DNA of 64,000 nucleotides from JABMMZ01 sp040386935 (GTDB taxonomy: Bacteria; Bacteroidota; Bacteroidia; NS11-12g; UBA955), in contig JAZKEQ010000026.1 in the NCBI GenBank assembly GCA_040386935.1, forward strand, positions 19,725-83,724, written 5' to 3'. This document shows positions 8,434 through 15,881 of this stretch, one piece after another; the stretch's first letter is position 1, and each line of letters begins with the position of its first letter. Position numbers and translations under genes: made by a program. The notes under the pieces were generated by a model. It saw nothing but the letters and a program-made list of their open reading frames with translations, searched no databases and was not told the origin of the DNA.

Positions 8434-8925
8434 TTAACAGAATCGTTCAATAGCAATAGTGGCATCGCTGTAGCCTTCATTTTGTAATTCTTCCAATTCT
8501 GAACGTCCAATATCTTTGTCTCCCATCTGGATTTTTACAACAGCTCTGTTCATTCTGAATTCCTGATTATTGTTGCTGTAAGACACAGCTTTGTCTAAAT
8601 GTTCCAAGGCTCTTGTATAATCAGGAGTTGCAAAAAACTCAATTGTAAACCAAATGCCGAGATTGTTGTGCGATGTGGCATTTTGAGGATTGTGTTCAAG
8701 TGAGTGCAAAAAATCGGATGATGAAAGTATCGCGACACCCTGATTGAAATAAATTTGACCTCTGAACAGATATAAGTCTGAGAGAAAACTTTTGTCTGGT
8801 TGGGATTTGGCTTTTTCATACTTTATTGCATCTGAATAAAGATCTACTGCCTTTTTAGGGTCGGTAGTTTGGTAGGCCTTGTTGGCTAAGCTTATTGGGT
8901 TTTTGTCTTTGAATAAATTAAACAT
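8434..8925 (-). CDS. TPR-repeat protein
   Basis: A 163-residue protein without signal peptide or membrane helix. It is built of TPR-like helical pairs, for example KKAVDLYSDAIKYE, ATSHNNLGIWF, RALEHLDKAVSYSNNNQEFRMNRAVVKIQMGD and a closing SELEELQNEGYSDATIAIERF. Such proteins act as scaffolds for protein contacts; the partner here may be the Gly/Cys-rich membrane protein encoded directly downstream. ATG start at 8925 in the context ACTAAAACTATG. Confidence 0.8.
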   Translation of the reverse strand: MFNLFKDKNPISLANKAYQTTDPKKAVDLYSDAIKYEKAKSQPDKSFLSDLYLFRGQIYFNQGVAILSSSDFLHSLEHNPQNATSHNNLGIWFTIEFFATPDYTRALEHLDKAVSYSNNNQEFRMNRAVVKIQMGDKDIGRSELEELQNEGYSDATIAIERFC

Positions 8926-9085
8926 AGTTTTAGTGTTGTTTTCTGATTTTTTCTTTCCAAAAATATTCCTTCCTATTCATATTGCCAAACTTGATATTCA
9001 TTGTAAATGGAATTCATTGGGAATTTAATAAAGGCCTTATTATTTTCCTTTTGAATTAAAGTCTAGAAGCATTTGCTAATCTTGT

Positions 9086-9130
9086 TGAGTCCAGGTCAGA
9101 CTGAGCTTGACGAAGGCTGACTTGGACTCA
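9086..9130. repeat. REP-like palindrome with CTGAGCTTGACGAAGG core
   Basis: TGAGTCCAGGTCAG (9086-9099) pairs with CTGACTTGGACTCA (9117-9130) over 14 bp with a single G-T wobble; the loop is 17 nt. No T-run follows, so it is not an ordinary terminator. The core matches a palindromic repeat that I recall as widespread in environmental bacterial genomes (CTGAGCTTGTCGAAGG type). It lies in the 298-bp gap 8926-9223. Confidence 0.65.
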
Positions 9131-9211
9131 TTCAAAAAGCTCTCTCGCCCAATGCTGATAAGAATTGGATAAAGTGCTAGAACTCGGTTTTTTAATACGC
9201 TTTGCACAGCT

Positions 9212-9219
9212 TATTTTTG
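9212..9219 (+). promoter_or_regulatory. -7 box 4 bp before the rfbC start
   Basis: TATTTTTG fits TAnnTTTG and ends only 4 bp before the ATG at 9224. With transcription beginning a few bases after the -7 box, the mRNA would have almost no leader. No clear TTG -33 element is present. Confidence 0.45.
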
Positions 9220-9223
9220 CGCC

Positions 9224-9766
9224 ATGGAACCTATTGAAACGGGGTTTAAAGATTTGTGGCTGCTAAAGCCTAAAGTATTTAAAGATGAACGTGGCTATTT
9301 TTATGAAAGCTACAACCGCCAGGCATTCGAAAAATTAGGCATCACTGCCGATTTTATGCAGGACAATCAATCGCTGTCGGGAAAAAATATTGTGCGCGGT
9401 TTGCATTTTCAGGCACCGCCACATGCACAAGGCAAACTGGTGCGTGTCATCAAAGGCGCTGTGCAGGATGTAGTCGTTGATATTCGCAAAAACTCAACCA
9501 CCTATGGCCAACACTACTCAGTAGACCTTACCGAAGATAATTTCTTAATGTTGTGGATACCACCGGGATTTGCCCATGGTTTTGCAACACTCGAAGACAA
9601 TACCATATTCTCTTACAAATGCACCGATACCTATCATCCCGAAACAGAAGGCGGGTTGCTGTGGAACGACCGTGAGTTAGGAATCCAATGGCAGGCTGAG
9701 AATCCTATTCTGTCACCTAAAGACACCAAATTTGCCCCTTTCAGTTTATTTATATCACCATTTTAA
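9224..9766 (+). CDS. rfbC: dTDP-4-dehydrorhamnose 3,5-epimerase
   Basis: A 180-residue cupin-fold epimerase of the dTDP-L-rhamnose pathway for surface polysaccharides. Typical segments are KVFKDERGYFYESYN, RGLHFQAPPHAQGKLVRV with the catalytic-base His at about residue 61, VDIRKNSTTYGQ, WIPPGFAHGFATLED, and YKCTDTYHPETEGGLLWND. The length is normal. The other rhamnose genes (rfbA, B, D) are not in this window. Tryptophan 2,3-dioxygenase starts 11 bp later, so the two may be co-transcribed although their pathways are unrelated. Confidence 0.96.
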   Translation: MEPIETGFKDLWLLKPKVFKDERGYFYESYNRQAFEKLGITADFMQDNQSLSGKNIVRGLHFQAPPHAQGKLVRVIKGAVQDVVVDIRKNSTTYGQHYSVDLTEDNFLMLWIPPGFAHGFATLEDNTIFSYKCTDTYHPETEGGLLWNDRELGIQWQAENPILSPKDTKFAPFSLFISPF

Positions 9767-9777
9767 ATCAGTATCAA

Positions 9778-10722
9778 ATGGACAAACATATTGAAGATCT
9801 AGTCAATCAATTAACGGATAAATACCAGCGCACCGGTCAGGATGTGGCCTCTTACTTAGAAGGATTGTTGGTGAGCGATTATGTGCCGTACTGGGAATAC
9901 ATTCACCTAGATACGCTGATGACCTTGCAAAAGCCTAAAACCAAGTACAAGGACGAGCGCATTTTTATCATGTATCACCAGATCACTGAATTGTATTTTC
10001 GCCTGATACTGGACGAGTGTGAGCAAATCATTGACAACGTAAAATCATCTGAACAAAAATCAGAAATGGACATGCGTCTGAAACGCATTAACCGCTATTT
10101 CAAAAACCTCACCGATTCATTTGATGTCATGGGGCAGGGCATGGAGCAGGCACAATTTCTGAAATTCAGAATGGCGCTGTTGCCGGCCAGCGGTTTTCAA
10201 AGCGCCCAATACCGCACCATAGAATTATACGCAACCGAGTTTCATCACCTGGTACACCCTGAGCACAGAGAGAAATACAACGCGAAAAGTGATATCAATG
10301 AAATGTATCAGCACATCTATTGGAAAACAGGTGCTACTGAATTGGCTACAGGTAAAAAAACATATACCCTGCAACAGTTCGAAGAAAAGTACGATACCAC
10401 ATTGATGGCAACTGCCAAACAATTGCAAAACAAAACCATTGGCAGTATTTGTAAAGCATATTTTGAAGGCGATGCCGATATACAAACACAGTTGCGTTTC
10501 TTTGATTTAAATGTGAATGTGAACTGGCCTTTGGCACATTATAAAACAGCGGTGAGATATCTGCAACGCGACCCTGAAACAATAGCGGCTACCGGTGGTA
10601 CGAACTGGCAAAAATACCTGCCTCCACGTTTTCAAAGACGTATTTTCTATCCTTATTTGTGGAGTGATAGTGAGAAGGAGGAGTGGGGTAAGGCTTGGGT
10701 TGAAGAAGCTCGTAAAGGGTAG
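9778..10722 (+). CDS. kynA: Tryptophan 2,3-dioxygenase
   Basis: A 314-residue cytoplasmic haem enzyme that opens the indole ring of tryptophan to N-formylkynurenine, the first step of the kynurenine route. The motif RIFIMYHQITELYFRLILDE (about 61-80) contains the substrate-site His67; ASGFQSAQYRTIEL is the second signature; LAHYKTAVRYL contains His254, the likely proximal haem ligand, followed by ATGGTNWQKYLPP in place of the usual GTGGSSG-YL segment. The rest of the kynurenine pathway is not encoded nearby. Confidence 0.94.
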   Translation: MDKHIEDLVNQLTDKYQRTGQDVASYLEGLLVSDYVPYWEYIHLDTLMTLQKPKTKYKDERIFIMYHQITELYFRLILDECEQIIDNVKSSEQKSEMDMRLKRINRYFKNLTDSFDVMGQGMEQAQFLKFRMALLPASGFQSAQYRTIELYATEFHHLVHPEHREKYNAKSDINEMYQHIYWKTGATELATGKKTYTLQQFEEKYDTTLMATAKQLQNKTIGSICKAYFEGDADIQTQLRFFDLNVNVNWPLAHYKTAVRYLQRDPETIAATGGTNWQKYLPPRFQRRIFYPYLWSDSEKEEWGKAWVEEARKG

Positions 10723-10794
10723 GTTTCAAGAGCTTTTATTTTTTAATAAATATTTATTAGGATTCCTTACCGTTAAATCACCTAAATGTGCAAT

Positions 10795-11057
10795 GGTGGG
10801 TGATGCCTCATAGTAAGATTTTTGTTAGTTTTCAAACGTGGTTGGAGCGAATGCAGAGGGAGCATGGGATTGTGCGGCTGGGAGCAAAACAAAAACTGCT
10901 TGAGCGCAGAGTGGGATGTGCGTTGGGCGAGTTTTTTTGTTGTGGGCTCCAATCATGTGTAGAAAACTCAAAAATATTACCTTGAGGCTAGCGTTTTTGT
11001 TACTTTTTTCGCAATGCAAAAAAGTAAAAATAATAATAATATCCACTAGTCAATAAA
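10795..11057 (+). repeat. Dispersed palindromic repeat, copy 2, split by an insert
   Basis: Bases 10795-10828 (GGTGGGTGATGCCTCATAG... to TTTTTGTTAG) match one half and 10994-11057 (TTTTTGTTACTTTTTTCGCA ... ACTAGTCAATAAA) the other half of the reverse complement of 4941-5030. Between them lie about 166 bp with no counterpart in copy 1. TTTTTGTTA occurs at both borders (10819-10827 and 10994-11002). The gap 10723-11094 between two convergent genes holds no supported gene. Confidence 0.7.
10828..10993. mobile_element. Foldback (MITE-like) insert candidate within the repeat
   Basis: The insert carries an imperfect inverted repeat: GGGAGCAAAACAAAAACT (10880-10897) against AGTTTTTTTGTTGTGGGCTCC (10930-10950). 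Its G-rich middle contrasts with the AT-rich surroundings. The 9-bp direct repeat TTTTTGTTA at both borders could be a target-site duplication. No transposase frame is present and its ends lack clear terminal inverted repeats, so a rearrangement is equally possible. Confidence 0.35.
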
Positions 11058-11094
11058 ATTTTATCCCATTTTTTGTTGAGAAAAAAAGAAAAAA

Positions 11095-12066
11095 TCAGTA
11101 ATTATATATCACATTGTGCAGGGTTTGGCCAACAGCCTTAAGTGTTTTAGCACTAATCGCATCCATATTATCAGCATGCGTATGCCAATACTTCCCAAAC
11201 TTACTACTCGTCATGGGATCAAAATCAATGATATCAATAGTCGGAATACTCGCGTTTCTCATTATGTATACATGGTCATCTGTTATACCACCGCGATCAA
11301 AATCCTTGAAATAATCGCCATAACCTGCTTTTGCAGCTGTCTGCCATACCAGCGAAACTGTTGGAGCAGCAAAGGCTCTGCTGGCATCTTCATAGCCAAA
11401 CAAGGCATTAGGTGCACCCACCATATCCAATAATATACCGAACTCAGCTTTATAGCCGGGTATGTGTAAATTCTTGCTCCAGTATTGCGAACCCAGGCAG
11501 TAACTGTCTTCAGTTTTTCCTGAATTATCGCCCCAGTCTTCGGCATCAAACAATACAATATCAATACCAACACTTGTTGATTGTTTTGATAAGTTGCGCG
11601 CAATTTCCAATAATACGCCTACACCACTTGCACCATCATTGGCTCCTAATATAGGCTTGTCGCGGTCTTTAGTGTCCTGGTCTGCAAAGGGGCGCGTGTC
11701 CCAATGAGCACAAAGCAGAATGCGCTCCGTCATTTTAGGATTGAATGCTGCAATGATATTTTTTACAGGTATCACATGGTTATCATAAGTTCTGGCTGTC
11801 GTGTTTTGTTCATACACAGTATCCGCATATTGTTTCAGTAATTGTACAAGGTAAGCGTGGCATTTGGTGTGGCCTGTACTGCCCGGTACACGTGGTCCGA
11901 AGTCTACCTGACTTTTTACATATTGGTAGGCAGAGTCGCCATTGAAATCAACCGTTACAGTTGGTTTTACTTGGGTGGTGTCGCTGTTTCCCGTGGTGCC
12001 TGTTGTGCCAGGATTGTTACAGGCCGAAGCAGTGAGGATAGCAATCAGAAATGGATATAATTTCAT
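11095..12066 (-). CDS. M28-family zinc peptidase / glutaminyl cyclase-like lipoprotein
   Basis: A 323-residue protein with a lipoprotein signal (LIAILTASAC) and an M28 fold. Zinc-site motifs are visible: LLCAHWDTRPFADQD, GANDGASGVGVLLEIAR and VLFDAEDWGD, with a late DDHVYIMRNASIPTIDIIDF segment. In Bacteroidota this subgroup is often annotated as an aminopeptidase or as glutaminyl-peptide cyclotransferase; the sequence does not separate the two. The ATG at 12066 is preferred to TTG at 12075. Its membrane-anchored, exported location suits a role in processing peptides or exported N-termini. Confidence 0.85.
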   Translation of the reverse strand: MKLYPFLIAILTASACNNPGTTGTTGNSDTTQVKPTVTVDFNGDSAYQYVKSQVDFGPRVPGSTGHTKCHAYLVQLLKQYADTVYEQNTTARTYDNHVIPVKNIIAAFNPKMTERILLCAHWDTRPFADQDTKDRDKPILGANDGASGVGVLLEIARNLSKQSTSVGIDIVLFDAEDWGDNSGKTEDSYCLGSQYWSKNLHIPGYKAEFGILLDMVGAPNALFGYEDASRAFAAPTVSLVWQTAAKAGYGDYFKDFDRGGITDDHVYIMRNASIPTIDIIDFDPMTSSKFGKYWHTHADNMDAISAKTLKAVGQTLHNVIYNY

Positions 12067-12108
12067 GCGGAACAAAGATATGTTTAAGGTTTGATTTATT
12101 TAATGGGA

Positions 12109-14448
12109 TTAATGTGCGACTACTATTTTTTGTGTGAGTGTAGTTATGCCGTTGTTGTATTGCAACATATAGATACCGGTTGCCCACAGCGCTGTATCAA
12201 CTGTTGCAGTTGTTTGTCCGTTTGTCTGATTTTGCGACCAGATACATCGTCCTTCAACATCATAAATAGAAAGCAATGCATCAGTTGTAGTAGCAGAATG
12301 ATGGATGATGATAGCAGCAGTTGCCGGGTTGGGAGCAATGTTCAAAAATGCATTGTTGAACATTGTATTTTGAACGGATAAACTGCGGTCGTACATGGCC
12401 AACGCATAATCGCCTTTGCGTGCATTTTTAATCAACAATTTACCGAACTTGTCGTTTTTGTTACCGGTAGATAATTGAATATCGCTCCACGGCCGCCAGT
12501 AATCACCCGGGAAACCGCGGTACATCACGGTTAAACTGTCTTCAGTTTTAAATATCAGGGTATGGTCGAGGTAGCCAAGAATAGCGCTGCTGCCCGGTTG
12601 GCGACCGTCATAGGTTAGCTCAAGGTCCATAGCATCTGAGTCGTGCCATATACCATCAAGCGTAACATAGCGGTAATTGCTCATGGCAGGGTGTTGGGTA
12701 ATGAATTGTTCGGGACCCACCCAGTGATGCTCGAGTCGTATGAAGGCTGTATCTACAATTTTTTTAGTCATCAGTCGGCCGATTATTTCAGGAACATCTA
12801 TTATTTCAGCTGCGGTGGATGTGATATTCTTTTCTGTAATCGCATCACTCAATAATTGCTCATAATCGAGGCAAACAAATACCGGTTTGAAATCAAAACT
12901 GAAATCGAATGAATCCGTTTGTTGATTGATAACGATGACACGTTTTTCATAATGCAGTCGGTCTTTAAAAAAGAACACTTCAACCGGCAAATTGGTGTAT
13001 AGCTGATTGGTGAAGCGCGGTTTTTGATAAGTCTTGAATTGTAGGCGGAAAGGGCCGGTGCCGCTGTGGGTTTGTTTTGAAATAATGACATGGGGTTGCC
13101 CTTTATCTTTTACCCAATTGGTAAAAAATGAGGTGGCTTTAACACCAGCGAATTGTTCGAATGAGGATTGTAATAAGTTGGTGTTTGAATTGTCGTAGCG
13201 GTATTGTTGCTGATAGGCTTTGCAGGTTTTGAAGAATACAGAATCGCCTACAACACTGCGAAGACTGTGCACCACATCAGCCCCTTTTTTATAGACATGG
13301 CTGCCATAGGTTTGGGAGTGGGGAATATTCACCATTGAATACACTGCACCATCGCGTATATGGGCAAAACGCAATACAAATAAATGATTAGCTGCTATTG
13401 AGGTATTATAGGCTGCACGACCGTACAATTGTTCGGTGAAAAAATGTTCGCAGTAACTGGCCCAGCCTTCATTCAGCCACATGTCACCGGCATCTGCACA
13501 GGTAACGGCATCACCCCACCAGTGATGAGATAATTCGTGGGCCAACAAGGTTTCGTAATTTGTGGAGCCATCGGCATAAATAGCAGGGTAGGTAATATTG
13601 CCGGCATGTTCCATAGCGCCATTGTTAAAGGGTACCATGTTATAACCCACTTTTTGATAAGGCTGAGGGCCAAATGCTTTTTCAAATGCGTTGATGGCAA
13701 AGGGTAGATTGACAAATGATTGTTTCACTTTTATGGTATCGGCTGCAGGGCAATACAACCAGGCCGGAAAGTTTTGATTAATGCCTGTTATTGTCGATTT
13801 AATTACACTGTATTGACTGACACTGACCGAAGCCAGATAAGCACTCATGGGACTATTTTCATGGAAATGCCAGGTTATGGTACTGTTTTGGTGGGTGGTA
13901 TCCATGAGTAAACCATTGCAAGCGGCCGTATAATTATTGGCCGTAGTAATATGGAAATCGTAAACACTTTTTATTGTAAACTCATCGATGCAAGGAAACC
14001 ACGCACGGCCGTAGCTGTGTGGGTCTACAGTGAATCCAACACCCAGATTAAAAGCGTAATTGCCACTGAAATAAAATCCGCCCCAACCGCCCGGATCGGC
14101 AGCAGGCGTGCCCTGATAATGTACGTCTACCACACAGCTGTCGCCTATCTGATAAACTTTAGGCAAGGTTATTTTCAATCTGTCGCCTATGTGCTGAAAG
14201 GTTGCGGTGCTACCATCTGCTTTTACTGAATCAGTTGTAAGTGAAGAAAGATCGAGGTCGACACGATTGGATGCCACTTTGAAATGAACAGTTTGCAGGC
14301 AATGCCCACTAATTTTTTTTGCAACAAAATTAGTAATGGTCAGGTGTATGGCAGTATTTGATATTCTGACAGAATCGCTCCTTAATCCAAAAGCACAATG
14401 GCTGATGAGAATAGCGGCAGTGGCGAGTATAGGGCTGAGTAACCTCAT
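12109..14448 (-). CDS. M1-family zinc aminopeptidase, T9SS type A cargo
   Basis: A 779-residue secreted protein. The order is: signal peptide (LLSPILATAAILISHCAFG), M1 N-terminal beta domain, substrate motif GAMEH, zinc motif HELSHH (His304, His308) with the third ligand E327 in WLNEGW, a helical/beta region, and a C-terminal T9SS type A sorting domain (starts near NIAPNPATAAI, then LLSIYDVEGRCIW and ATGIYMLQY). It therefore should cleave N-terminal residues of peptides outside the cell or on the surface. The ATG at 14448 is preferred over GTG at 14493. A divergent T9SS gene starts 54 bp away. Confidence 0.92.
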   Translation of the reverse strand: MRLLSPILATAAILISHCAFGLRSDSVRISNTAIHLTITNFVAKKISGHCLQTVHFKVASNRVDLDLSSLTTDSVKADGSTATFQHIGDRLKITLPKVYQIGDSCVVDVHYQGTPAADPGGWGGFYFSGNYAFNLGVGFTVDPHSYGRAWFPCIDEFTIKSVYDFHITTANNYTAACNGLLMDTTHQNSTITWHFHENSPMSAYLASVSVSQYSVIKSTITGINQNFPAWLYCPAADTIKVKQSFVNLPFAINAFEKAFGPQPYQKVGYNMVPFNNGAMEHAGNITYPAIYADGSTNYETLLAHELSHHWWGDAVTCADAGDMWLNEGWASYCEHFFTEQLYGRAAYNTSIAANHLFVLRFAHIRDGAVYSMVNIPHSQTYGSHVYKKGADVVHSLRSVVGDSVFFKTCKAYQQQYRYDNSNTNLLQSSFEQFAGVKATSFFTNWVKDKGQPHVIISKQTHSGTGPFRLQFKTYQKPRFTNQLYTNLPVEVFFFKDRLHYEKRVIVINQQTDSFDFSFDFKPVFVCLDYEQLLSDAITEKNITSTAAEIIDVPEIIGRLMTKKIVDTAFIRLEHHWVGPEQFITQHPAMSNYRYVTLDGIWHDSDAMDLELTYDGRQPGSSAILGYLDHTLIFKTEDSLTVMYRGFPGDYWRPWSDIQLSTGNKNDKFGKLLIKNARKGDYALAMYDRSLSVQNTMFNNAFLNIAPNPATAAIIIHHSATTTDALLSIYDVEGRCIWSQNQTNGQTTATVDTALWATGIYMLQYNNGITTLTQKIVVAH

Positions 14449-14501
14449 GAGTTGTAAAGTTCCAAAAATAGCATTAATTTTACACCTTATCACTCAAAAT
14501 T

Positions 14502-15863
14502 ATGATGAAAAAACTTACGGTAGTAATGACGGTCTTTTTAACCATAGGTTTAAAGGCGCAAATCACCATCTCTTCATCAAGTATGCCCTCTATTGGTGAT
14601 ACCATTCGATATTCAAATGGAGCACCGGGTAGTTTTGATTTTACAACAAAAGGAGCCAACTACAATTGGAATTTTTATACCATCGGATTTACCGGTCAGG
14701 CGGTGTATAAATACCAAGCCCTTACCTCAACACCATATAGCACTTTAGCATTTACAGGAATGCCTTTAGGGTCTATCGGTTTTAAAGTTGCCGACAGTAT
14801 TGGACAGGGACAAACAGCCATCAAAAATATTTATAATTTCTACGAAAAAAAATCTACTGCCTGGAATGCGGTGGGTACAGGTTTTACACTATCAGCTATA
14901 CCTTTTCCGGCAGGCGGTGTTTACAGCGATAAAGATGAAATTTATAAATTTCCATTGAACTACGATGACTATGATTCAAGCACATTTCAGGTAACAACAC
15001 TTTTGGGCAATCAAATCTTCAATATGGGTTCTTACAAGCAAAAAGGTTATCGCATCAATAAAGTAGAAGGCTGGGGAAAAATCACCACACCTTATGCCAC
15101 CAATGTAAATTGTATCAAAATTAAATCAATCATAGTTGAGGATGATACCTTGAAAATACCAACAGCGTCTATCAATTTTGGATTTCAAAACAACAGAGTA
15201 GAATACAAATGGTTGAGTACAACAGAAAAAATCCCAATGCTAGAAGTAACAGGTACTGAGATAGGCGGTTCATTTACACCAACCATTATCCGTTATAGGG
15301 ACAATTACAGAGTAGCAGCTCCTTCGCCATTGGCTCCTAAAATTAAATTCATAGTAAACAAAACGAGTGGTGTCACACAAAACGATACATTTAAATTTAC
15401 AAATAGCACCACTCCATCATTTGGTACTACTTATTTTTGGAGTATTACACCATCAACAGGTGTGAGATACGTGAAAGGAACTAGTGCTACCAGCACCAAT
15501 CCGGCCATCGTGTTTGATAATGCCGGTACTTACTCAGTTAAATTGGCTGCTTCAAACTTGTTAGGCAGCAGTGATTCAACTGCAACCAACATGATAACAG
15601 TGACCCAATCATCAGGTGTTTCAAATAAAATTGTGGTTGATAACAATACTTATCCAAACCCTTTTAATGAAAGTGTGCATTTCGACAATCCACAATTTGC
15701 CGGACTGATGTGCAGAATTTTCAATGTGAGTGGACAAGAGATCATCGCAGAGCGCATAGCGGATAATCTCACCATTAATACCACCTCCCTGGCTGCCGGT
15801 GTTTACACCATCGTAGTAGCTGAAGGCGATGTGTTGTATTACCGTCAAATGATTAAACAATAA
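14502..15863 (+). CDS. Secreted PKD-domain protein, T9SS type A cargo
   Basis: A 453-residue protein with a signal peptide (LTVVMTVFLTIGLKAQ). An N-terminal beta-rich domain of about 260 residues has no motif I recognise. A PKD-like domain follows (about 285-365; SGVTQNDTFKFTNSTTPSFG, TYFWSITPSTG, AGTYSVKLAASN). The last about 75 residues form a type A sorting domain (NTYPNPFNESVHF, CRIFNVSGQEI, LAAGVYTIVV). Tandem ATGs at 14502 and 14505 are both possible starts. The next T9SS gene starts 18 bp after the stop, so they are likely co-transcribed. Confidence 0.85.
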   Translation: MMKKLTVVMTVFLTIGLKAQITISSSSMPSIGDTIRYSNGAPGSFDFTTKGANYNWNFYTIGFTGQAVYKYQALTSTPYSTLAFTGMPLGSIGFKVADSIGQGQTAIKNIYNFYEKKSTAWNAVGTGFTLSAIPFPAGGVYSDKDEIYKFPLNYDDYDSSTFQVTTLLGNQIFNMGSYKQKGYRINKVEGWGKITTPYATNVNCIKIKSIIVEDDTLKIPTASINFGFQNNRVEYKWLSTTEKIPMLEVTGTEIGGSFTPTIIRYRDNYRVAAPSPLAPKIKFIVNKTSGVTQNDTFKFTNSTTPSFGTTYFWSITPSTGVRYVKGTSATSTNPAIVFDNAGTYSVKLAASNLLGSSDSTATNMITVTQSSGVSNKIVVDNNTYPNPFNESVHFDNPQFAGLMCRIFNVSGQEIIAERIADNLTINTTSLAAGVYTIVVAEGDVLYYRQMIKQ

Positions 15864-15881
15864 AACCAACTATACCTATCA

